DNA from: Photorhabdus heterorhabditis
Lineage (GTDB): Bacteria; Pseudomonadota; Gammaproteobacteria; Enterobacterales; Enterobacteriaceae
DNA: 64,000 bases
Assembly: GCF_018448905.1 (NCBI RefSeq)
Contig: NZ_RCWA01000009.1
Span: 86,273 to 150,272 of the forward strand
Reading direction: 5' to 3'
Made by a program: the position numbers and the translations under genes. The notes below the pieces were generated by a model. The model saw only the letters and a list, made by a program, of their open reading frames with translations, did no database searches and had not been told where the DNA came from. Of this stretch, positions 17,378 to 24,248 are shown piece after piece (the stretch's first letter is position 1; every line of letters begins with the position of its first letter).

Positions 17378-19291
17378 ATGACTAAATACCTAGGCAAGGT
17401 TGCTAGAATACAGATTACCCCCTCAGAGTTAGTGGCGAAGTTATTCGCCACTGAATATGCTCAAAACGGTGATGGTTATGTATCAGCCTGCGCTCTGGGA
17501 CAAATATGGAGCGACCTAAGTCTTCTTACTGAAGTCAGTCAACAGCCGTTATCTGTCCGCCGTCAGGCCAAATGTTCTGCTACACATGCGCAACAGGCCG
17601 CTTTGTCTATCGCTGGTGGTCATAAAATCACGGCTGAAACGGAGTGTTCTCAACAAATAGGCCTTGTATTGCAAGGTCAATTTTCTCCCTGGATGGATCT
17701 ACTGACCCGTATTTTGGCACTCCCCTTGCCAGAGTGTTATGGCTATGATTTAGGGGATACCGAAGTCTGTGTGGATGATGCAATCCGTTTTGCCCGCCAG
17801 TTTGCCTCCGGGCGTTCCATCGTGGTTGTCGGTCTCCGCAGTGGTGGGAGTTTTCTTATTCCACGTTGGGTTGCAGGATTAACTCAGATTAATGGTGTGC
17901 CCCCTGCATGGCTAACACTGCGCCCTTTAAGGCATATTAACGCCTATTGTCAGTACCATCCTTCAGAGTTGGATACTCTATTTCGTCTTCTTGACGCACA
18001 ATCTGAACGTCCAGACGTCGTGATTGTTGATGATCAACCCGATACAGGCAATACCGTTGAAAAACTTGCGGAATGGTTAGCCTTCAAAGCAGAAAACATC
18101 TGGTTTGCCAGCATTGGGCATGTGAGAAAAATCACAACATCAGCTTCATGGTCAACCGTATTTGTGCGATCACCACTGATGACACGTGAACGGCGTTCAC
18201 TCTGGCAACTGTTGTTAAAAAATGATCACCGCCATTTTCTTTCTACATTGATTTCTGCGATACCAGCGTCTGATTTACTGAATTCGACAATAATAAATAA
18301 CGCGGATACACAGATCTTTATCCATTGCCCAACAATGGAAAAAAGATATGGCTTGGGTGAGGCTTGGTTGCCTTGGAACTCGCCAGCAATGGAAAAATAT
18401 GCAAGAAGGTTGATTAACCCCAAAAAAACTCCCTTGTTAGTCACGGATAAACATGAAACGCCATTGTTGCACCTGAGATTTATTGGGGAAAGCACCTATG
18501 GACTCACGGAATTCAATCGGGTGAAGCAAGCCAATACTGCCCATCCTGAGGCGTGGTTTCTTGATGGTTATCATATTGCTCAACATCTTCCGGGATTGCG
18601 GCCATTACGGGATCTTATGGCTGAAACACCTCATGAAAATCATCAAGTTTGGCTTACACAGTGCAACGCTGTTATTCAGTCTGTCAGCCAATCACCATTA
18701 ATAGATATTGTCGGCCAGCTACCTCAGATTCCAATAGGAGCAGCCATTCGTAATGCATGGGAACGCCTGCAACACAAAATGGGTAAAAGTAAATTGAGTG
18801 AACACAAATTACCTGACTTACCCATTTGGCTCGATTCACTCAATATTCCTCCTTTTGCAGGAAGTACCCGACCAATACGCTCTTCCCTTAGCTATGCCTT
18901 TGGTGATTGGCACTGGCAAGTTGACAAGGATGGGCATCTCTACCGTTTTCATCAGGAGGCTAACTGGGGAGGGATAAGCTGGCCAGAATTGGAGATAGCT
19001 GTTTTTCTGTTGGTATATCAACTGCCGCCCGCCACATTACAGCTGATGTACAACAGTAACCAGACAGAGAATGATAATTTACCAGTGATATTCACTTCCT
19101 TACCTGTTGCGCTGCTTTTGCTGCTTGACGGTTTCCGCCGGGAAGTACGTCAATTTAGCCCTATAGGTAAGATGCGATTATGTGAAGATCTCACCTTGTT
19201 ATTCCAAACTTTTATCCAGTACCACAACTTGATTATTGAAAGCATCGCGAATATGCAACCGACTGAAATATCGGGGAGTGTCTATGAGTAA
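17378..19291 (+). CDS. Two-domain protein with PRPP-type phosphoribosyltransferase domain
   Basis: 637 residues starting at ATG 17378 (GAGGG just upstream, 7 bp after the previous stop). Residues about 120-270 form a type I phosphoribosyltransferase core: SIVVVGLRSGGSFLIPRW (about 146-163) and the PRPP loop VVIVDDQPDTGNTVEKL (about 212-228). BtrL in butirosin synthesis uses PRPP to phosphoribosylate neamine, so ribosylation of an aminocyclitol here is plausible. The N-terminal 110 and C-terminal 350 residues are not recognised; the C-terminal half has TDKHETPLLHLRFIGESTYG and WFLDGYHIAQHLPG. The next gene starts inside its stop region (8-bp overlap). Confidence 0.72.
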   Translation: MTKYLGKVARIQITPSELVAKLFATEYAQNGDGYVSACALGQIWSDLSLLTEVSQQPLSVRRQAKCSATHAQQAALSIAGGHKITAETECSQQIGLVLQGQFSPWMDLLTRILALPLPECYGYDLGDTEVCVDDAIRFARQFASGRSIVVVGLRSGGSFLIPRWVAGLTQINGVPPAWLTLRPLRHINAYCQYHPSELDTLFRLLDAQSERPDVVIVDDQPDTGNTVEKLAEWLAFKAENIWFASIGHVRKITTSASWSTVFVRSPLMTRERRSLWQLLLKNDHRHFLSTLISAIPASDLLNSTIINNADTQIFIHCPTMEKRYGLGEAWLPWNSPAMEKYARRLINPKKTPLLVTDKHETPLLHLRFIGESTYGLTEFNRVKQANTAHPEAWFLDGYHIAQHLPGLRPLRDLMAETPHENHQVWLTQCNAVIQSVSQSPLIDIVGQLPQIPIGAAIRNAWERLQHKMGKSKLSEHKLPDLPIWLDSLNIPPFAGSTRPIRSSLSYAFGDWHWQVDKDGHLYRFHQEANWGGISWPELEIAVFLLVYQLPPATLQLMYNSNQTENDNLPVIFTSLPVALLLLLDGFRREVRQFSPIGKMRLCEDLTLLFQTFIQYHNLIIESIANMQPTEISGSVYE

Positions 19292-20534
19292 ACCTGAAAA
19301 AATCGCCTCTGCTGTTGGCGTACCGGCACCAAACTTACGTGCTCTATCTGCAAGTGGTGCTATCGTCAGACTGAGTGATGGAAAAGACTATATTGACCTG
19401 ATGAATGGCAAAGGTAGCATCACGTTGGGACATCATCATCCGGTAGTCACAGAAGCAATAATCTCCAGTTTAAATAATGAACAGGGGTCTTCCACCTGCT
19501 GGTCAGAGCCTTTTGAGGCTCTTGCAGAAATCATTGTTGCTGATAGTGGTATCCCAAATGGGCAAGTTGCTTTTTTCAGCTCAGGAACTGAAGCCTGCCG
19601 TGCTGTTGTCCAGTGTGCACGGAAGATAACAGGCAAAAAAATCATCGCCAGCGCAGGTTACCACGGCTGGGGGGATTTATGGGCTTCGCCTTCCCATTTT
19701 TTGCAGCCAAATGAAAGCGGCATTATCGATTTCTACTTCATCCCTGAATTACTGGCTGATGTGTTAGAAAACTATCATGGCGAAGTCGCAATGGTGATGA
19801 TTTCTCCCGACTATGTACATCTCAAACCAGAAACATTAAAAAAAATAGCTCATCTTGCCCGTGAATATGGCGTTCTATTTTGCAGTGATGAAGTCAAAAA
19901 TGGCTATCGTTCAGTGACTGGTTCTGCGTTACCACAGGTTATTGGCGAACAGGCTGATTTTTATACCTTTTCCAAAGGACTATGCAATGGGCAACGCTTA
20001 TCCTGCCTCGTCGGGCCAACTGAAATGATGCAAAAAACTAAACATATGACCTATACCGCCTATTTTGACACAGTGCCTATTGTTGCTGCTTTAGCCACAT
20101 TGAAATATATGCGTGACGAACAAGGCTACAAACGTCTGGTCACGTGTGGGTCAATGCTGGCAAACACATTACGCACACTGATTGCGCAGGCAGAGTTGCC
20201 AATAAAAGTCATGGGGGATGGGCCATTACTGCAATTTATCTGTGCAACGCCAGAATTGGATGAGGCTTTCTATACTGCTTGCGGTAAACACGGCCTGTTA
20301 CTGTATAAGTTTGATAATCAGGCTGTTTCGCTGGCAACTGAAGCCGTTTTAACGAAATTGGAGATCCACTTCAAACAGGTATTTTCAGAACTTGCTCTAC
20401 ACTTCTCTACGCAGCACCAAATCCATGTCTCTATCGAGCGACAAATGGAAGCTGCATTCAATATGATCGACGGTGCCAGTGATATTATGCCTGCTGCCGA
20501 TGCTATCCATTGGTTACAAAGGTATGCCTTATGA
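19284..20534 (+). CDS. Class III PLP aminotransferase (glutamate-semialdehyde-mutase-like)
   Basis: 416 residues of the class III aminotransferase family. Visible are GSITLGHHHP, FFSSGTEACRAVVQCARKITGK, AGYHGWGD, the Asp motif FCSDEVKNGYR and the PLP lysine in FYTFSKGLCNGQRLS (about residue 231). In butirosin and neomycin pathways a class III enzyme (BtrB/NeoN) aminates the 6' carbon of the sugar, and this may be a counterpart. Start ATG 19284 overlaps the previous stop by 8 bp; the longer frame from 19236 is unlikely. It overlaps the next gene by 4 bp (ATGA). Confidence 0.83.
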   Translation: MSKPEKIASAVGVPAPNLRALSASGAIVRLSDGKDYIDLMNGKGSITLGHHHPVVTEAIISSLNNEQGSSTCWSEPFEALAEIIVADSGIPNGQVAFFSSGTEACRAVVQCARKITGKKIIASAGYHGWGDLWASPSHFLQPNESGIIDFYFIPELLADVLENYHGEVAMVMISPDYVHLKPETLKKIAHLAREYGVLFCSDEVKNGYRSVTGSALPQVIGEQADFYTFSKGLCNGQRLSCLVGPTEMMQKTKHMTYTAYFDTVPIVAALATLKYMRDEQGYKRLVTCGSMLANTLRTLIAQAELPIKVMGDGPLLQFICATPELDEAFYTACGKHGLLLYKFDNQAVSLATEAVLTKLEIHFKQVFSELALHFSTQHQIHVSIERQMEAAFNMIDGASDIMPAADAIHWLQRYAL

Positions 20535-21304
20535 GCAGAATAAAAGACTGGTATGGTAAACGTCTGACCTTAATTGCTCCACATCCCGATGATATTGCTT
20601 ATTCGATAGGTGGTTTCGTCTCACAACTGGCGGCTGTATCCACATTAGAGGTTGTGACCGTATTTACCCAAAGTCGATGGGCGCTCCCTAAATCCCTGCG
20701 TGATGCGGGTTCCGCCGTTATCAGTAAAGTACGAGTAAAAGAAGAGCAGACTTTTTGTCAAAATTTTAAGATGAAGTTATACCCTCTTGGGCTCTCAGAT
20801 TCCAGCCTGTCCGGCTATGACGATGGGAGTGAGCGCCAATTGCAATTTACTCATGGACAACTTACTAATGACATACGAACTTCAATCGTATTGGAGAAGC
20901 TACAGCAGGTCTTGGCAGGGTCCAGCCCTGATGTTGTGATTGCGCCAGCCGCCATTGGTCATCATATCGACCATCAGATTGTCCATCACGCCATTTGTTC
21001 ACTACATAATCATCAATGGCAACTTGCTTTTTACGAAGACCTGCCCTATGCAGCTGAATTTACACTGGATATTTTGGAAAAACAGTTGGCAGAGCGAAAA
21101 TTCAGCATACTAGAAGCCATCAGTATCGATCAAACATTAGCAGATAAATATGCAGCACTATCTAATTATGCCAGCCAAACCGATCAGGAAACGATTGATG
21201 CAATTATTGTCCATGCACAACGTCTGGCACAAACATGTTTCCATACCGGGCAAGCAGTTTACCATGCAGAAAGATTTTGGGAGAAATCATGTCAATATCA
21301 GTAG
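20531..21304 (+). CDS. PIG-L/LmbE-family N-deacetylase
   Basis: 257 residues with the PIG-L zinc motif LIAPHPDD near residue 12 and the second metal motif IGHHIDHQIVHHA. Family members remove N-acetyl groups from GlcNAc-type sugars; BtrD/NeoD deacetylates 2'-N-acetylparomamine. Its presence suggests an N-acetylhexosamine or N-acetylated intermediate, although no glycosyltransferase gene is visible in this operon. ATGA overlap with the aminotransferase upstream. Confidence 0.85.
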   Translation: MSRIKDWYGKRLTLIAPHPDDIAYSIGGFVSQLAAVSTLEVVTVFTQSRWALPKSLRDAGSAVISKVRVKEEQTFCQNFKMKLYPLGLSDSSLSGYDDGSERQLQFTHGQLTNDIRTSIVLEKLQQVLAGSSPDVVIAPAAIGHHIDHQIVHHAICSLHNHQWQLAFYEDLPYAAEFTLDILEKQLAERKFSILEAISIDQTLADKYAALSNYASQTDQETIDAIIVHAQRLAQTCFHTGQAVYHAERFWEKSCQYQ

Positions 21305-21564
21305 GTTATATTCGTCAATTAATTATCAAAATCGCCTGTGAGACAACGGGAGATGACGCAGAAGAACTCATCAAGCGAGGATGGTTAGAGATCCCTGCAC
21401 GGGATGCCATTGAATTTATGGTACGTCTGGAAGCACTCCTTGACTGCACTCTGGGTTGGTCGAAATACGAACATTTGTCAATGGGAATTAATAACCTCGC
21501 AGAAATAATAAACAAGAAGCTTAATGCACAATCATCTGATGAACCAATGCCATTATCACCTTAA
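21289..21564 (+). CDS. Acyl-carrier-protein-like small protein lacking the attachment Ser
   Basis: 91 residues, start ATG 21289 overlapping the deacetylase end by 16 bp. Size and pattern resemble an acyl carrier protein: helix 1 VGYIRQLIIKIACETTG, a helix 2 like ARDAIEFMVRLEALLD, and a final segment NNLAEIINKK. In carrier proteins the pattern is D-S-L-D-A-V-E; here the aligned residues are P-A-R-D-A-I-E, so the serine that takes phosphopantetheine is alanine. It would be a structural or adaptor relic or an unrelated helical protein. The similarity is judged by eye only. Confidence 0.5.
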   Translation: MSISVGYIRQLIIKIACETTGDDAEELIKRGWLEIPARDAIEFMVRLEALLDCTLGWSKYEHLSMGINNLAEIINKKLNAQSSDEPMPLSP

Positions 21565-21578
21565 TCATAGGTAAAAAA

Positions 21579-22769
21579 ATGATAAATACCGAAAAAAATG
21601 GTATTGATATACCTTTTAATAACAATAAGTTACATGAAAAAAGCAATGTTTCATCCTGTTTACTTCAAGATAATGCGCATTCTATGCATAAAATTGAGTT
21701 GCGTTTTGAAGATGTTGCTTATCCTTTCTGGATAGGGAGCCACTGCACAGAGGAAATTTCGGCGCATTTAGCTGAGATGTCGGCGTCTTCTCTGCATATC
21801 ATTACTGACGATACCGTAAACCAGCTTCATGCTGCTCCTTTCGTACAACGGCTAACTCTAAAAACAAAGGTGCCGGTTTGGGTCTGGTCAATTCCAGAAG
21901 GAGAAGCAAATAAATCACTCAATACATTGGATTATTTGGCAAATCAATTGCTTAATACGGATGTTGATCGCAAAAGTGTTATTGTCGCGATGGGAGGGGG
22001 GGTTATCGGCAATATAGCAGGGCTGCTGGCCGCGCTACTATTTCGTGGTATTCGTTTCGTGCATATTCCCACTAGCCTGATTGCAATGAGCGATTCTGTT
22101 ATTTCTCTTAAACAAGCGGTGAACATGCCACAAGGCAAAAATCTGATGGGTTGTTTTCATACGCCAGAAGCGGTTTTTGCTGATACTGCTTTCTTGCTGA
22201 CGTTGCCGTCCCAACACTTGCGATCTGGATTATGCGAAATCATTAAAAATGTGCTGATATTAGAAACCGAAAATATCCCATTTTTAACTAGGACACTGAA
22301 TGCAGAAGCGGATTACGACGAACAAACACTTGCATGCATCGTTCAGGCGGGTGCTTTGACCAAACAAAAAGTCATGGTTAACGATAAGCGGGAGAGACAT
22401 CATGCCCTTGTATTCGAATATGGTCACACTGTAGGGCACGCTATCGAATTAAGCTGTAATGGAAGACTGACTCATGGTGAATCTGTGGCTCTTGGCATGA
22501 TAGTCGCAGCTGAAGTTTCTCACACCCTTGGTTTATTGACATCACAAGCACGTGATATGCACTACCGCCTGATTCACCTTAACGGCGTCGATATTAAGGC
22601 ACCTGTAGGAACAACCCTGGAAGCCATTATGCAGATACTGCAATCTGATAATAAACGTGGTTATCTGCGCGCGAAGCCCAATGAAATTCCGATGATTCTG
22701 TTAAATGAATTGGGAACCCCCCTTTGGAGTGGTGAAGGGCATCCTTTAACGCTTGTGCCGACCCTGTAA
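21579..22769 (+). CDS. btrC: 2-deoxy-scyllo-inosose synthase
   Basis: DOI synthase cyclises glucose 6-phosphate to DOI with NAD and a divalent metal, the committed step to 2-deoxystreptamine. The 396-residue protein belongs to the dehydroquinate synthase superfamily but matches DOI synthases (BtrC/NeoC): VAMGGGVIGNIAGLLAALLFRGI, IPTSLIAMSDSVISLKQAVN, GKNLMGCF, ELVKN-like CEIIKNVLILE, FEYGHTVGHAIEL, LTHGESVALGM and DNKRGYL. It has an N-terminal extension of about 35 residues; ATG 21684 is an alternative start. The last codon and stop (CTG TAA) coincide with the outer end of an IS256 element, so the original C terminus may have been clipped. Confidence 0.88.
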   Translation: MINTEKNGIDIPFNNNKLHEKSNVSSCLLQDNAHSMHKIELRFEDVAYPFWIGSHCTEEISAHLAEMSASSLHIITDDTVNQLHAAPFVQRLTLKTKVPVWVWSIPEGEANKSLNTLDYLANQLLNTDVDRKSVIVAMGGGVIGNIAGLLAALLFRGIRFVHIPTSLIAMSDSVISLKQAVNMPQGKNLMGCFHTPEAVFADTAFLLTLPSQHLRSGLCEIIKNVLILETENIPFLTRTLNAEADYDEQTLACIVQAGALTKQKVMVNDKRERHHALVFEYGHTVGHAIELSCNGRLTHGESVALGMIVAAEVSHTLGLLTSQARDMHYRLIHLNGVDIKAPVGTTLEAIMQILQSDNKRGYLRAKPNEIPMILLNELGTPLWSGEGHPLTLVPTL

Positions 22770-24068
22770 ATAATTCTGTGTATTTGCCTTTCATTAAATG
22801 TGGCCGTCCAGGCGGTCACCGAACTCAATAATAAAACGACTCATCGCTTGTTTCCAGTTTTGGATCGGCATGCTCCATTTTTTTGAAGCTGATTCAATCG
22901 CCAAATAGATAACTTTACGCACAGAATCTTCCGTTGGAAATACCTTACGTTTTTTAATCGCATGGCGGAGCACACTGTTGAGGGATTCTATTGCATTCGT
23001 CGTATAAATGGCTTTACGGATATCTTCGGGATAGGCAAAGAACGTGTTTAGATTCTCCCAATGGGCGTACCAACTCTTGCTGATTTGTGGATATTTGTCA
23101 TCCCACGCTTGAGCAAATTTATCGAGTGCTATCAATGCTGATGCTTCTGTTGCTGCTCGATAAATTGTTTTCAGTCCGGCGGTTACCGCTTTGTAATCTT
23201 TCCATGAGACATATTTTAAGCTATTACGCACCATATGGATGATGCATAACTGGATCTGAGTTTGTGGATAAACGCTATTTATCGCGTCAGGAAAACCTTT
23301 TAGACCATCAACACACGCAATGAGAATGTCCTGAACACCCCGATTTTTCAGCTCAGTAAGCACCGATAACCAAAATTTAGCCCCTTCATTTTCAGCTATC
23401 CACATACCGAGAAGTTCTTTATGACCGTCAGTATTAATCGCAAGTGCAAGAAAAACTGACGGGTTGATAACACTACCGTCGTGTCGCACTTTCACAACAA
23501 TACAGTCAAGATAAACAATGGGATACAGTGACTCCAGGGGGCGATTTTGCCATTCTTGAACTTGTTCTTTTACTGCATCTGTGACTTTGGAAATCAGTGT
23601 TGGAGAGACATCCGCATCGTACATCTCTTTGAACGTTGCCACGATTTCACGCGTTGTCATGCCTTTAGCATAGAGGGCGAGAATTTGGCTATCCATCTGC
23701 GTAATACGAGTTTGATTCTTCTTGATTAATTGAGGTTCAAAGCTGCCTTCACGATCCCGTGGCGTGGTCAATTCAAACTCGCCATCATCGGTCAGTAACG
23801 TTTTAGAGGAATAGCCATTACGAGTATTAGAGCCTGATTTAGCGGCATTTTTTTCATGCCCTAAATGCTCAGTCAGCTCTGCATTTAATGCAGTTTCGAC
23901 GGTAAGTTTAGTCAGCATTCGGGTGAACTGATTAAGGTCAGCTTCCGTTTTGATGCCTTTTGCAAATTCAGCTGCAAGTGCTTTAAGTTTTTTCTCGTCC
24001 ATAATATGCCTGCTTTGTTGTTGGATGTAACATATCAAAAGCAGGCAAATACACAATTTAAATTACAG
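22764..24068. mobile_element. IS256-family insertion sequence
   Basis: Imperfect terminal inverted repeats of 26 bp, ctgtaaataattctgtgt plus atttgcct at the left and the inverse of ctgtaatttaaattgtgt plus atttgcct at the right (24043-24068), flank one transposase gene. No clear 8-9 bp target duplication is visible, so the outer limits are uncertain by a few bases. The left end overlaps the stop of the DOI synthase gene. Confidence 0.8.
22794..24002 (-). CDS. IS256-family transposase (MULE/DDE type)
   Basis: 402 residues from ATG 24002 (the frame is open to 24056, but MDEKKLKAL is the normal N terminus). The family signatures are present: NTRNGYSSKTL, the first Asp in VYLDCIVVKVR, the second in IACVDGLKGFPDAI, QLCIIHMVRNSLKYV, and the Glu in TNAIESLNSVLR. 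The ORF is full length without stops, so the element may still be active. Confidence 0.92.
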   Translation of the reverse strand: MDEKKLKALAAEFAKGIKTEADLNQFTRMLTKLTVETALNAELTEHLGHEKNAAKSGSNTRNGYSSKTLLTDDGEFELTTPRDREGSFEPQLIKKNQTRITQMDSQILALYAKGMTTREIVATFKEMYDADVSPTLISKVTDAVKEQVQEWQNRPLESLYPIVYLDCIVVKVRHDGSVINPSVFLALAINTDGHKELLGMWIAENEGAKFWLSVLTELKNRGVQDILIACVDGLKGFPDAINSVYPQTQIQLCIIHMVRNSLKYVSWKDYKAVTAGLKTIYRAATEASALIALDKFAQAWDDKYPQISKSWYAHWENLNTFFAYPEDIRKAIYTTNAIESLNSVLRHAIKKRKVFPTEDSVRKVIYLAIESASKKWSMPIQNWKQAMSRFIIEFGDRLDGHI

Positions 24069-24086
24069 TCTCCATTTTTCATCATC

Positions 24087-24122
24087 AACTTTGAACCCTA
24101 TCGGGGGATGGGCAAAAATAGC
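24087..24122 (-). repeat. 36-37 bp inverted repeat, right copy
   Basis: Inverse copy of 8415-8451 (aactttgaaccctatcg ... caaaaatagc), lying 18 bp outside the IS256 right end. Apart from one base missing in the C/G run the two copies are identical, which is notable since neither is coding. Confidence 0.7.
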
Positions 24123-24208
24123 CAATACAGGAATAGTACAGTACGCTCATCCGTATTGCTTTCTCCTTCATAGGATGAGCGACTATTTTGTTACAGATTA
24201 ACTACCCA

Positions 24209-24238
24209 GGAAAAATCAGAGCGGGTCCAGATTTTTCC
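24209..24238 (-). terminator. Terminator hairpin of the siderophore operon
   Basis: On the - strand, ggaaaaatc and gatttttcc pair around a 12-nt loop, beginning about 10 bases after the stop of the last siderophore gene; the T run lies in the 3' arm. A second inverted repeat (cgctcatcc/ggatgagcg, about 24146-24182) lies beyond it. Confidence 0.55.
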
Positions 24239-24248
24239 CGCAGTGTTA

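Noticed and set aside
21579-22769. 3-dehydroquinate synthase (aroB)
   Set aside because: Its signature segments match DOI synthases, and it lies in an operon with a BtrS-like aminotransferase.
8415-24122. Interpreting the 36-37 bp inverted repeats as Tn3 terminal repeats
   Set aside because: They do not begin with GGGG, no 5-bp target duplication is seen, and the Tn3 gene fragments are incomplete.
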